A stretch of 64,000 bases of DNA. It comes from Saprospiraceae bacterium. GTDB lineage: Bacteria; Bacteroidota; Bacteroidia; Chitinophagales; Saprospiraceae. Position numbers and translations under genes: made by a program. Every line of letters begins with the position of its first letter. Position 1 is the first letter of the stretch. The notes beneath the pieces were generated by a model. It saw only the letters and a list, made by a program, of their open reading frames with translations, made no database searches and had not been told where the DNA came from. Of the stretch, positions 19,299-29,921 are shown piece after piece. The stretch spans positions 156,911-220,910 of the forward strand of contig JAKVCV010000013.1 of NCBI GenBank assembly GCA_022448945.1, written 5' to 3'.

Positions 19299-20054
19299 CT
19301 AAAATGTTACACCTATTCTCAAAGAAGGACGGTAAAAGGTGCGATTCTCAATTACTGGGTTTCCATTCCAATCTGAATATTCATATTTAGCAAATTGTAT
19401 GACATAACCAAAATCCATTACAAGATGTGTTTTTCTTGTAGAAGGGAATCTTATGCCGATTGAGGGTCTTAGATAGAGGCCCCCTTCTGCACGATTATTC
19501 ATTAACATATCATTAATTCCTATTCCATAACCTATATTTAAATCATAAAATATGCTTGTAGAAGTTTTCATTAAATGGCCACGTATATTTGCATATATAG
19601 GAACAAAAGAATATTGCATTAAAGTGAGACTATTCAGACTGATTCCAGCACCAATTCCAATAAGACGATGCAAATGATATCCCGATACATAGTTTACACT
19701 TAACCCCAAAGATGGGCCATTAAAATCTGTGGTTCCTATTAAAGTTCCTCCAGTAATTGAATTATACCAACCTTTTTGAGGTACATGCATTTTCCTCTTT
19801 TCTTTTTTTTGGATTTGATAATCCAAAGAAACTTCATCTTTCAGTATTTTAACTACTTCAGAAGCTTTATATACTAAAATGCTTCCACCAAGAATTTCAA
19901 TTTTGATATTTTCTTTTGGGTTATATTCTAATACATAACCTTTTATTACAGAACCATTTTCTAAATATATAATATCTTGAAAATTGGTTTGAGCATAAAG
20001 GTTAAAATATGTAAAAAGACATATTAGTACACTATAAATTTTTTTGAAATGCAT
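19299..20054 (-). CDS. Putative outer-membrane beta-barrel protein with signal peptide
   Basis: Signal peptide ending LYAQ; DIIYLENGSVIKGYVLEYNP; C-terminal ...RPSLRIGVTF. Confidence 0.6.
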   Translation of the reverse strand: MHFKKIYSVLICLFTYFNLYAQTNFQDIIYLENGSVIKGYVLEYNPKENIKIEILGGSILVYKASEVVKILKDEVSLDYQIQKKEKRKMHVPQKGWYNSITGGTLIGTTDFNGPSLGLSVNYVSGYHLHRLIGIGAGISLNSLTLMQYSFVPIYANIRGHLMKTSTSIFYDLNIGYGIGINDMLMNNRAEGGLYLRPSIGIRFPSTRKTHLVMDFGYVIQFAKYEYSDWNGNPVIENRTFYRPSLRIGVTF

Positions 20055-20163
20055 ATCTAATATATTTACGAATCCTTATAATAAAAATGTTGTAATAAAT
20101 CTGATTTAGTATACTTACAATCCCCTCCAGAATTTATTATTTGTAAAATGGATTTATCTACTA

Positions 20164-21432
20164 TTATTTTACAACTGGAATATGACTTAACAGTTGTAAA
20201 GCAGCAGGGGAGGACGTATTGTATTGATAAAAACCATCTTGTCCCACAACTAATAAGATATTTGCATTTGGAATAGTGATTGCATCATAAGTTGGAAATG
20301 AATTATCATGAAATAATTGATTTTGACCTATATTGAATTTGTCAGCAACATCAAAGACTTTAAGTCCATCTGCTCCATCACAAAGATACAGTTTGTCATT
20401 TTCAACGCTTAATCCTTGCGGATTGGTTAAAGCTGTTGTACTTATTAAAGATGGATTCAATATATCTGAAATGTCAATTACATCAAGTTGATTGATAAAA
20501 CCCTGGCATCTGGTTCCGCTACGAAGTGTAATATATGCAAAATTTCCATTTACGAAAACAGGGTCACAGACATCAGCATGTTCAAACTCACTCAAATAAG
20601 TGGGATTTTGAGGGTTACTATTATCGTATATAAACATGCCTGTATTTGATCCTATAAACAACTTGTCTTGATAGGGAAAAATGGTTTCAATACCCCAGCC
20701 CCAACCAATTTGGAGTTGATTAACTCTTGTAGGGTCTTCTGGAACTGTAATATCAAATATATGCATGTCTTGGTTATCTACAACATAAAGGTTTTGACCA
20801 TCAATTGCAAATCTTGCCATTGATCCTCCAATTCCTATTGCTTCTCGACTTCCACTACCAGCAGCAGCAGAAACACCACCAGTACTTACAGATGTAAATG
20901 GTTCTATTTGAGGTGTACCCCATATAGCAGGATCGTCACATATTACTTCTTCAGTTACTTCTTCCGCATTATATTTTACTAAAACACCTAAATCAGGGTC
21001 AGTGCCGTAATTAGGAAAAGCATCATTAACTCGTTTTTCAAGTCTGATATTTTGAATGTCAGTTATATCAATTGCTAATAAATCAATATAATTATCTGCA
21101 TATAGCGTTGTTCCACTCATTGCTATATCTAAATTACCTGGTATTGCAATAAAAGCTATTTTAGCAGGACTTGAAGGATTAGCATTATCAATTACATGGA
21201 TTCCTTCATCAATTTCATTAATTAGAATTAAACTTCCATATAAATAAATTTTACCAGGATTTATCAGGTCACGTCCCGGTTCAACCACAGGATCAATTCG
21301 AATTTCATCATAGGTTTTGTAAATGGGTTCATATTTTGTATAAGTCATTACTCTTTTACAGTCATCCTTTACACATGCTGACATTAATAACAGTAAGCTG
21401 ATAGTCGCAAAAAATATATTGGAATTTTTCAT
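20164..21432 (-). CDS. LVIVD-repeat beta-propeller lipoprotein (copy 1)
   Basis: Lipobox LMSAC; repeats such as IHVIDNANPSSPAKIAFI, LDVIDISDILNPSLIS. Confidence 0.8.
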   Translation of the reverse strand: MKNSNIFFATISLLLLMSACVKDDCKRVMTYTKYEPIYKTYDEIRIDPVVEPGRDLINPGKIYLYGSLILINEIDEGIHVIDNANPSSPAKIAFIAIPGNLDIAMSGTTLYADNYIDLLAIDITDIQNIRLEKRVNDAFPNYGTDPDLGVLVKYNAEEVTEEVICDDPAIWGTPQIEPFTSVSTGGVSAAAGSGSREAIGIGGSMARFAIDGQNLYVVDNQDMHIFDITVPEDPTRVNQLQIGWGWGIETIFPYQDKLFIGSNTGMFIYDNSNPQNPTYLSEFEHADVCDPVFVNGNFAYITLRSGTRCQGFINQLDVIDISDILNPSLISTTALTNPQGLSVENDKLYLCDGADGLKVFDVADKFNIGQNQLFHDNSFPTYDAITIPNANILLVVGQDGFYQYNTSSPAALQLLSHIPVVK

Positions 21433-21689
21433 AATAAATTTTGTTTGTGTTAATAAGTGATATGTATATAAGTTATGGGTAATACTTATAGAATATATAT
21501 GTTATAGATTTTATTTTAATTAAGAATACTTTTGGATTATAAACTGCATTTAACAATCTGATTAATTAAACGCTTTCATTTTTATAAAAGTGAAATGTTA
21601 TTATGATTTTAACATATTCTAGATATTAGATCATTTTTTTTAATTGAATGAAATAATTAAAAACTAAAATACATAAAAAATTTTGGAAA

Positions 21690-22085
21690 TTAATTTGATT
21701 GATCTAACGTTTGAAATATTTGACCGGCAGCCCATAGTGAGCTTCCAATTATATTATATACAGACTGCTCTTTTGATGGTTTGACTATTACCAATTTATA
21801 TGCTTCTTTTGGATTAGTATCATTTGGACTAAATTGATACATTGAGTACGATGGGTTATGAGAATAATTTTCTTGATAATTAATGGTTTGAAGGTTTTGT
21901 TTCCAAAAATAATCCTCTTTGATTCCTAGATGCAATTCTACTTTTTTGTCTACCTTTTTGGAGGTAATCACTAAAGGAACATTATCATAATGTTGTTTGA
22001 AATTAATATTAGTTAATTCTATTTGTTGTCCATATGTTGATTGAAGTGAAACAACAGCAATAATAATAAGCATTAGCTTTTTCAT
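21690..22085 (-). CDS. Small exported protein of unknown function
   Basis: Signal peptide MKKLMLIIIAVVSLQSTYGQ. Confidence 0.5.
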   Translation of the reverse strand: MKKLMLIIIAVVSLQSTYGQQIELTNINFKQHYDNVPLVITSKKVDKKVELHLGIKEDYFWKQNLQTINYQENYSHNPSYSMYQFSPNDTNPKEAYKLVIVKPSKEQSVYNIIGSSLWAAGQIFQTLDQSN

Positions 22086-22409
22086 AAAATTTAATTTTTC
22101 TTAGTGAAATAAATTATATGTTATTTATAACATTTATTATGTCAGCAGAAGTAAATTCAATAATGATTTTTAACTTATTTATATCTTATTATTGTTTGAT
22201 AATGCAAAGATAATATAAATTAAATGAATATTCAAACAAAATTTATAATTTTTTGTTTTTAATTTAATACTCATGCTTTTTTTAACAAATTTATTACATA
22301 CTTTGTAAAAGTACTGGTTCATTGTAACTATAACGCAATTAAATAAATAGGTTACATTGTCTTCATCAAAATTTTAATTCAATTAAAAAAACCAATTAAC
22401 TTTTATAAT

Positions 22410-24320
22410 ATGAATCTTGTTTCTCAAATAATAATTTTTACTTCTATTTTTTGTTTGCTATTTAATAAGATAGATGCCCAGCAGTATTCTAGCTATACAG
22501 AATATCTAGATCTTGAACGTTTAATCATTAAATTTGATCCACTAATAGAAAGTAATTTTAAAGATAAAACCCTGTCAAAGTTTAAGTCTATTAAATCCTG
22601 GGGTTATTTGTCTTATCCTCAGATTACGATTGCTTTTACTAAAGCAAAAAATGTAAATGAATATTTTCAGATCATTGAAGAACTAAACAATGAACCTTCT
22701 ATTCAATATGTTGGAGAATATTTTAAAAACAATAAAAACCATAGCCTAGGTATTTTGAATCAGGTATTAGTTCAATTAAATGATAAATCCGAATATGATT
22801 TATTAAATGATATAGCAAATGAGTATAATGTACAATCTATTGTACCACATCGTATGAATAATCTTTATGAATTACATATTAATAAAGATTCAAAACTTAG
22901 TGCTTTAGATTTAGCAATTAGTATCCATCAATCTAAAATGTTCAGATATGCAGAACCAAATTATCTTATTAATCCCATAGTTACTTCAAATGATTCTCTA
23001 TATGACTATCAATGGGCAATTAATAACACAGGTTCTGCAATTCAATTTAATGGAACTATTGATGCCGATATGGATGTTCAGGAGGCATGGGCAATAACAA
23101 CTGGTCAACCATATATTCGTGTTGCAATTCTAGATTCAGGTGTTGATACTTTACATCCAGATTTAATGTCTAATTTAGTTAATGGATATTCGGCAATAGG
23201 AGATAGCAGTAAAGGATATCCTTCTTTCAATTTCAATAAAGATGGCCATGGGACTTGTTGTGCTGGAATTGTTGCTGCAATTGGCAATAATAATATAGGA
23301 ACAGCAGGAGTGGCTTATGGTTGCAAGATAATCCCTATTAAAACATTTTATTATCAAAACTTGCCGGGTATTGGCACTTTACCTTATTCAACTGCTTCTT
23401 GGATGGCAGATGCAATTACATGGGCTTGGCAAACAGGATATGCTGATATACTCAGTAATTCTTGGGGGCTTCAAGATCTATTTATACCATTATTACCAGG
23501 TCCTGGAGATACATCTACTGTCAATAATGCAGTTATTCAGGCGTATGCAAATGGTAGGAATGGAAAAGGGAGTTTGCTTTTTTTTAGCTCAGGAAATGAA
23601 GGTGATCCTCCAATATGGCCAGGTAGAGAACCTGATGCAATTTCAGTTAATGCAACATCAATGTGTGATGAGCGTAAGTATAATGGTTCTTGTGATGGAG
23701 AATCCTGGGAAGGCAATTATGGATTTGGATTGGAATTGGCTGCTCCAGGAGTGAAAATTGCTACAACAGATGCTTTAGGGTCTAATGGATTTGATGCAGG
23801 AGATTATGAAATGACTTTTAATGGTACTTCAGCTGCATGTCCGAATGCTGCTGCTGTAGCTGCTTTGATTTTGTCAGTTGACAGCAATCTTACTGCTCAT
23901 AGTGCAAGGGCAATAATTGATTCAACTGCTGATAAAGTAGGTGGATATAGTTATTCAACAAATGCAATATATGGAACCTGGTCAGATGAACTTGGCTATG
24001 GAAGAATAAATGCATATAGAGCTGTTTCAGCAGCTTTACAAGGAATGGCTTCCAGTACTGTAGATATTCAAACATTAGCAGATGTTACAATATATCCAAA
24101 TCCATCTCAAGGAAGTGTTATCATTTCACATCAACTGTTGAATGATAATCCTATAAGTTTAACCATATATTCATCTTTAGGGCGTTCTTTGATGATAAAG
24201 AAAATTAATAACAGCAATGAAACAGAATTATATTTACAGAATTTTCCCAATGGCACCTATTATCTTCATTTAATTACGGAAAAAACAACTATTACTAAAA
24301 CGCTACATTTGATACGATAG
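22410..24320 (+). CDS. S8 family peptidase with T9SS C-terminal sorting domain
   Basis: VAILDSGVD, DGHGTCCAGIVAA, NGTSAACPNAAA; C-terminal VTIYPNPSQGSVIIS...NGTYYLHLITEKTTITKTLHLIR. Confidence 0.93.
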   Translation: MNLVSQIIIFTSIFCLLFNKIDAQQYSSYTEYLDLERLIIKFDPLIESNFKDKTLSKFKSIKSWGYLSYPQITIAFTKAKNVNEYFQIIEELNNEPSIQYVGEYFKNNKNHSLGILNQVLVQLNDKSEYDLLNDIANEYNVQSIVPHRMNNLYELHINKDSKLSALDLAISIHQSKMFRYAEPNYLINPIVTSNDSLYDYQWAINNTGSAIQFNGTIDADMDVQEAWAITTGQPYIRVAILDSGVDTLHPDLMSNLVNGYSAIGDSSKGYPSFNFNKDGHGTCCAGIVAAIGNNNIGTAGVAYGCKIIPIKTFYYQNLPGIGTLPYSTASWMADAITWAWQTGYADILSNSWGLQDLFIPLLPGPGDTSTVNNAVIQAYANGRNGKGSLLFFSSGNEGDPPIWPGREPDAISVNATSMCDERKYNGSCDGESWEGNYGFGLELAAPGVKIATTDALGSNGFDAGDYEMTFNGTSAACPNAAAVAALILSVDSNLTAHSARAIIDSTADKVGGYSYSTNAIYGTWSDELGYGRINAYRAVSAALQGMASSTVDIQTLADVTIYPNPSQGSVIISHQLLNDNPISLTIYSSLGRSLMIKKINNSNETELYLQNFPNGTYYLHLITEKTTITKTLHLIR

Positions 24321-24328
24321 ATAAAACT

Positions 24329-24364
24329 AAAAGACCTTATGACATCTGTCATAAGGTCTTTTTT
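24329..24364. terminator. Bidirectional rho-independent terminator between convergent genes
   Basis: AAAAGACCTTATGAC-atct-GTCATAAGGTCTTTT, perfect 15-bp stem with T-run. Confidence 0.9.
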
Positions 24365-24385
24365 GATGAGCAGATATATTGAATG

Positions 24386-25564
24386 TTATACGTCAATTGT
24401 AATCTCACTAATACGTACAAGTTTCTCAGGGTCTATAGCATCGTACTGAAAGATGCCTTCAAGACCAACAACTATAAGTGTGTTATTTTCAGAATTAGGA
24501 ATAACATCATAGGCTTTACGGATATCTCTATCTGCATATTGTAAATTGTCCAATATTTTATTTTTATCAGTAACATCAAATACTTTTAATCCCTGATTCC
24601 CATCACAAAGGAAGAGTGTATTTTCTTTGACACTTAATCCATGTGGGTTATGCATTTGGTAATTACTTACGAGGGTTGGATTGTTTAGATTTGAGATGTT
24701 AACGACATCTAATTGGTTGATTGCTCTGTCACAAGGTCCTCCACTACGTAAAGTGATATACGCAAAATCACCAGCTACTACTACTGGATCGCAAGCAACT
24801 GCATGTTCAAATTTACTTAGGAATAGTGGATTTTGTGGATTAGTATTATCATAAATATACATTCCTTCAGTACCACCAATAAAAAGATGATCTTCATGTG
24901 GGAAGATAGTTTCCACTGTAAATTCTAAAGGAATTTCTTTGATCTTAGAAGGGGTAGAAGGCTCGGTAATGTCAAATACAATCATTTTATTGCCATCCAA
25001 TACATATAATGTATTTCCAACAATCGTAAAACGGGCCATTGATCCACCTACTCCAGTAGGGTTCCCTCCACTGGTAGGCTTACCATTTGAAACGGCTTGA
25101 AACTGCGTACCTCTGATACCAATCGGTTCAGCACCATTGTTTATTGCTAGAAGATGTTCCCTTCGCTCTTTTTCAAATGTTTTAAAAGCTCCTTTTACGC
25201 GTTTTATTTCTCCTGTTTTTGTATTTAAAGTTACGAGGTCCATATAGTTGTCTGCATAAATAATATCACCTTTCATAGCTACATCAATATTGCCAGGTAT
25301 TTTTACAAAGCCAACTTTCTTAGGTTTTGCAGGATTTTCATTAAAAACAAGATGAATGCCTTTGCCCATTTCATTGATAAGTAACATATCATCTTTAATA
25401 TAAATTTTGCCGGGATTTTTTAGCGGTTGAGACGTTTTGAGTTCTATAGCTTTTTGTCGCATTTCTTCAGCTGTTTTATAGCTCAGTTCGTTATTATCTG
25501 AATTGCAACCCCAAAATAAGGAATTGGCAATTAGCGCTATTAAGCAAAGATATATGTATTTCAT
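24386..25564 (-). CDS. LVIVD-repeat beta-propeller lipoprotein (copy 2)
   Basis: Lipobox LFWGC; NPGKIYIKDDMLLINEMGKGIHLVFNENPAKPKKVGFVKIPGNIDVAMKG aligns with copy 1. Confidence 0.8.
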   Translation of the reverse strand: MKYIYLCLIALIANSLFWGCNSDNNELSYKTAEEMRQKAIELKTSQPLKNPGKIYIKDDMLLINEMGKGIHLVFNENPAKPKKVGFVKIPGNIDVAMKGDIIYADNYMDLVTLNTKTGEIKRVKGAFKTFEKERREHLLAINNGAEPIGIRGTQFQAVSNGKPTSGGNPTGVGGSMARFTIVGNTLYVLDGNKMIVFDITEPSTPSKIKEIPLEFTVETIFPHEDHLFIGGTEGMYIYDNTNPQNPLFLSKFEHAVACDPVVVAGDFAYITLRSGGPCDRAINQLDVVNISNLNNPTLVSNYQMHNPHGLSVKENTLFLCDGNQGLKVFDVTDKNKILDNLQYADRDIRKAYDVIPNSENNTLIVVGLEGIFQYDAIDPEKLVRISEITIDV

Positions 25565-25785
25565 AATATGAATTCTTTTGAGTTAACAGGACAAATTATT
25601 AAATAAAAAATGTACTTGGAAAAATTAAAATTTTATAAAATTAACAATACAATTTATCATTAGATGGATTCTAGTTAAAATTACAAAAAACTTTAAATAA
25701 AAGTTTCCAATACAAAAACTTTAATATTTCGATAAGTAATTATATGTAGCTAATCTAAGTTTTAAATTCATCGTTTAATTAACAT

Positions 25786-27165
25786 TTAAAGCTGTAATTC
25801 TTTTTTGTTAAATACTTCATATAAAAGAACTCCAATTACAAACAAGTATTCAGTAATTATTATATAATAATTTTCTGTAAAGTCGGTACCTGAATAGCTA
25901 ATGTAAGTTAATGTTATAAGAAAGGACCACAGTATAACAAACCTGAATGAAGTGAAAACTCCTATCATAATAAGAGGCGTGATATACCATGGATGTATAG
26001 TTGTAGCAAGAAAAAAATGTATTGAGTAAATAAATAACATACTTTTAAAAAAAGAATGTATAGAATTACGGTTTGATCTATTGAATGAGATTATAAAAAT
26101 AATTAGAATATCTAAGATTGGAAGTGTTTTTCGAATAATCCCATAAATATCTTCTCTTAAAAAATCTTCTAACCATTGTACATTCATAAAGTACTTATGA
26201 AAATCCCAAAGCTGCCAATATTCATTAAAAAGGCCATATCTTGCCAGATAATATATGCTTGCATTGAACTCAAAATGATTAAAATAAAGGGATATACTTG
26301 ATTGTATTTTACCAACTAATTCAATATCAATAAATAGCAGAAATAGTAATGCAGTGACTCCTAAAACAATTGTACAATATTTTATACCTTCTTTGAACCA
26401 TAGTCGGCACAGAATCAGTGGTAAAAAGATGAGGGGAAGCAGTTTTATATTAACTGCAAGTGCAAATACAAATGCAGAAGTTGTCAATTGATTTTTTAAC
26501 AAAAAATACAAAGCAAGAGATAGAAAAAATATCATTGCAGCTTCAGTATGTAAATTGCCAGATAATTCTATAATCACCAATGGATTAAAAGCATAAAAGA
26601 AAGCGAGGTGTACAGGTTTTTTGATTATTTTCAATATTTTGATAACCATGATGATAGTACCCACCTCAAAAGCAATTGTTATAAGATGTAAAACAAATAA
26701 ACTGGCCCCAATATTATTATCAAATAAAAACGAAGAAATAAAAAAGAGGCATTGAGTCAAAGGTGGGTAGACTGAATAGAAATTAGTAGAATTCAGATGA
26801 GGATATAACTGTTGAAGTTCTGCTGTCTCATACAAATAATGATTAATTAATTCAGAAGGCAGGTAAGCATAGGGATTGTAACCATTATATAGTAAACGAC
26901 CATCCCATAGATATCTCCAAAAATCATCAGAAAGCGCTGGATATTCAAAAGTAAAGATCAATCTCAATATGATTGCAGCAAAAATAAATTGATTTATTTT
27001 ATTATCTACAAATAATTTGCTCGCCTTATTGCACCAATACAAATAAAATATAAATGCTCCTGAAAATAAAGTGATAAAAATTAAAAAATCACTTCTGCTA
27101 ACCTCATAAGCAATTAAAAAATAAGTAATTATAGAAAGTAGAAAAACCACATAATTTGTCCTCAT
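25786..27165 (-). CDS. Polytopic membrane glycosyltransferase (GT-C / mannosyltransferase-like)
   Basis: Multi-TM; SDDFWRYLWDGRLLYNGYNPYAYLP typical of GT-C polyprenol-dependent transferases. Confidence 0.78.
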   Translation of the reverse strand: MRTNYVVFLLSIITYFLIAYEVSRSDFLIFITLFSGAFIFYLYWCNKASKLFVDNKINQFIFAAIILRLIFTFEYPALSDDFWRYLWDGRLLYNGYNPYAYLPSELINHYLYETAELQQLYPHLNSTNFYSVYPPLTQCLFFISSFLFDNNIGASLFVLHLITIAFEVGTIIMVIKILKIIKKPVHLAFFYAFNPLVIIELSGNLHTEAAMIFFLSLALYFLLKNQLTTSAFVFALAVNIKLLPLIFLPLILCRLWFKEGIKYCTIVLGVTALLFLLFIDIELVGKIQSSISLYFNHFEFNASIYYLARYGLFNEYWQLWDFHKYFMNVQWLEDFLREDIYGIIRKTLPILDILIIFIISFNRSNRNSIHSFFKSMLFIYSIHFFLATTIHPWYITPLIMIGVFTSFRFVILWSFLITLTYISYSGTDFTENYYIIITEYLFVIGVLLYEVFNKKELQL

Positions 27166-27214
27166 AAAAATATGGTTTTAAATTAACCTTAATATTAACA
27201 ATATTAATTCTGTT

Positions 27215-28435
27215 TTAAAGAGAAAGTCTTGGTGCAAAATAGAGATCGAAAAAAGCACGAACACAGTTGGTAGATAATTCATTTTTTGATGAATTAGTTA
27301 GAAATACAATGCCTACATCTTCTTTGGGGCAGAAGCCCATTTCAGGACGAAAGCCTCTAACAAAACCACCATGATAAACAATTTTGTGATTATTGTAATC
27401 AAATATACGCCATCCCATTCCATATGAAGCCTGCGATAATCCAGGAAACCAAATTTCATAATAATCTGAATCTTCGTTCATTGGGATATGGGGTGTAAAT
27501 ATTTCATCGAGTACTTTCTGGGGGACAATATCTGTCCTATGGCCGAGCATGGTCTTAAGCCAGATTGCCATATCTGAAATACTTGCGTTAATGCCGGCAG
27601 CTGGAGCCACATTGTACCAGTTTTTACGAATGTTAGCACTTTTCCATTTTTTTCTGCTTAGCACATGAGGGAAACCTTTGTTTTTGGTATTTACCATAGC
27701 ATTATATCCAACAGAAGCATCGGTCATTCCTAAAGGGACAAATAACAACGAATCTAATAATTGTTCAAAAGTATACTTAGTAGCAGACTTGGCCACTTCG
27801 CTAATTACGCTAAACATAGCATTTTGATAAGCATAAACTGTTGCTGGTTCCGTTTCGATGTTTACATTACACATTTTTCTTAAAATGTTAGGATAGGATA
27901 AGCCTTGATAAATTAGTGAAGAGCCTGCATATTTTATTAATCCGCTAGTTTGACTTAATGTGTGCCTTAACGTTAATTTTTCTGTATTAGAAGATTTTTT
28001 AAGTCTGAAATGAGGTAAGTGATCCTTTATTTTATCATTCCAGCCTATATATCCTTTGTCAACCAACAAACCTGCCAATACAGAAGAAAAACCTTTGGAA
28101 ATTGATGCTAGTCTGAAAACAGTATGTTTGTTTATGCTATCAAGAGAGCCATTTTTTCTATGTCCATAAGTTTTGATGCTTTTTATTTCGCCATTTTTCA
28201 CAATAGCATAAGCAACTCCAGGAAGTTGAAATTCTTTAATTTTACTACTAATAAATGTTTCATACTGTTTCACAACATTTAGCATGTGTGTATTTTCAGG
28301 GTCTGGCAAGTTCAGTAAGACAGCCTTTTTACCTTTTAAAATGAGCTTTGATTCTTCATTTTGAGGACTATTTAAACATGCTATTAAATTTATAAAGACA
28401 ACTATATACATAGTCGTTTTAAATAAGAATTTCAA
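27215..28435 (-). CDS. Serine hydrolase of the beta-lactamase / penicillin-binding-like family
   Basis: FRLASISKGF (SxxK), YAYQN (YxN), YHGGFVRGFR. Confidence 0.88.
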   Translation of the reverse strand: MKFLFKTTMYIVVFINLIACLNSPQNEESKLILKGKKAVLLNLPDPENTHMLNVVKQYETFISSKIKEFQLPGVAYAIVKNGEIKSIKTYGHRKNGSLDSINKHTVFRLASISKGFSSVLAGLLVDKGYIGWNDKIKDHLPHFRLKKSSNTEKLTLRHTLSQTSGLIKYAGSSLIYQGLSYPNILRKMCNVNIETEPATVYAYQNAMFSVISEVAKSATKYTFEQLLDSLLFVPLGMTDASVGYNAMVNTKNKGFPHVLSRKKWKSANIRKNWYNVAPAAGINASISDMAIWLKTMLGHRTDIVPQKVLDEIFTPHIPMNEDSDYYEIWFPGLSQASYGMGWRIFDYNNHKIVYHGGFVRGFRPEMGFCPKEDVGIVFLTNSSKNELSTNCVRAFFDLYFAPRLSL

Positions 28436-28456
28436 AATAGTTTACTTTTTATCTAA

Positions 28457-29491
28457 TTAGGAATGTTGATGATCTTCTTCGTCGATTAATTTTGTGCCGC
28501 AATATGGACAATAAATAAAAGTTTGTCCAAAGTGATTTTTACAATCTTCGTGATTTCCTGAGATAATTGGATGGTCCACTGTAGCCGTATATGAATCTTC
28601 TTCAGAATGTTTTTTAGATGCAATTTTCTGGAATTGGGCCTGAGGTAAAACTGTTTTGCTTACGAAATCTTCTACATCTTCTTCTTTAATAGTTCCATCT
28701 TCGAGTTTTTCTATAAAAGCTGAACTTAATATACCTGCTGGCAATGCTACTAAACCAATTCCAAGTAAGGCAATTATTCCTGATAGGAATTTACCTAAAG
28801 GCGTTATGGGAAAAACATCACCATAACCTACTGTTGTTAAAGTTGCAATAGCCCACCAAAAAGAAGATAAGATATTGGGGAATAAATCTGGTTGAGCAGA
28901 ACCTTCTACATAATACATTATAGTAGCCGACACCATCAGTAAGATAAAGGTTACAAATAAAGTAATTCCCAGATCATGTCTTTTCTCTTTAAAAACGCCT
29001 GCAACAGCCATAATTGAATTATTAAAAGCATTCATTTTAAAGATTCGTAATAATCTTGTGATTTTTAGTATTCTGATAAATCTAAAATCTGCTTTCCCGA
29101 AATGAGTTAGGCCAAGGAAACTAATAAAATGAAAAAGGACCGGAGAGAGTGCAACTAAATCAATAATACCATTACCTGAGCAAATAAAACGCCAGGCAGC
29201 AGGAGACCAATGGTCTAGGTCTTTATATTTGTAATCAGCAGTAATAACCCTGAGCAAGTATTCAATACTGAATATTGTTAAGGTAAAATTCTCAAATGAA
29301 TCGAAATAAACACCATAAATAGCCCTTAGTTGCGCATCGTGATCAACAAAAGATTCTAAAACTATGGTAACAATACTCAATAAAATAAGGGCAGTGATAA
29401 ATATTTCGAAAGTTTGGCTGCCAAAAGATTGCTCTTCATCATTGTCAATAAAATGATAAATATGTTCTCTTATTCCACGATTTTTGGTCAT
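28457..29491 (-). CDS. Voltage-gated-type ion channel/ion transporter with C-terminal zinc-ribbon-like tail
   Basis: S4 RFIRILKITRLLRIFK, filter TLTTVGYGDVFP, C-terminal YCPYCGTKL. Confidence 0.88.
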   Translation of the reverse strand: MTKNRGIREHIYHFIDNDEEQSFGSQTFEIFITALILLSIVTIVLESFVDHDAQLRAIYGVYFDSFENFTLTIFSIEYLLRVITADYKYKDLDHWSPAAWRFICSGNGIIDLVALSPVLFHFISFLGLTHFGKADFRFIRILKITRLLRIFKMNAFNNSIMAVAGVFKEKRHDLGITLFVTFILLMVSATIMYYVEGSAQPDLFPNILSSFWWAIATLTTVGYGDVFPITPLGKFLSGIIALLGIGLVALPAGILSSAFIEKLEDGTIKEEDVEDFVSKTVLPQAQFQKIASKKHSEEDSYTATVDHPIISGNHEDCKNHFGQTFIYCPYCGTKLIDEEDHQHS

Positions 29492-29921
29492 AAAAGGTTA
29501 GTTGAGTTTTCTAATAGCTTCAAAACAAGTTACAAAGCTTATAACAAAAAACAAAAAGCTGACATAAAATTTTATTAGGTCTTGAATGTAAAATTATCCT
29601 TTAGTTAGTGGTTTAAGTTTGTATATATATTGATTTGACAAAGCCAAATGGCCGATTATTAACTTTTTCTACGAGTATTTTATCTGATTTGATTCACATT
29701 TTTAGTTATTTAGTAGTTAGATCAGGAACATAAAAATTCTAATTTTATTTATTTCTTGAAAAATCTTTTGATTCCCTTAGTAGATATTGCACGCAATATT
29801 TACTAGATTATATGACTTTGGTTCCACTTGATTAGGTTAATTAAATTAAAATTATTCTTAGAATAGGAAACTTAATTATATTATAGTTTTAGAATTTTAC
29901 TTTTGAATATTATGTAAAGAT

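Noticed and set aside
23371-23754. 127-aa ORF inside the S8 peptidase gene
   Set aside because: Alternate frame of a well-supported coding region; low-complexity L/Q/M-rich product
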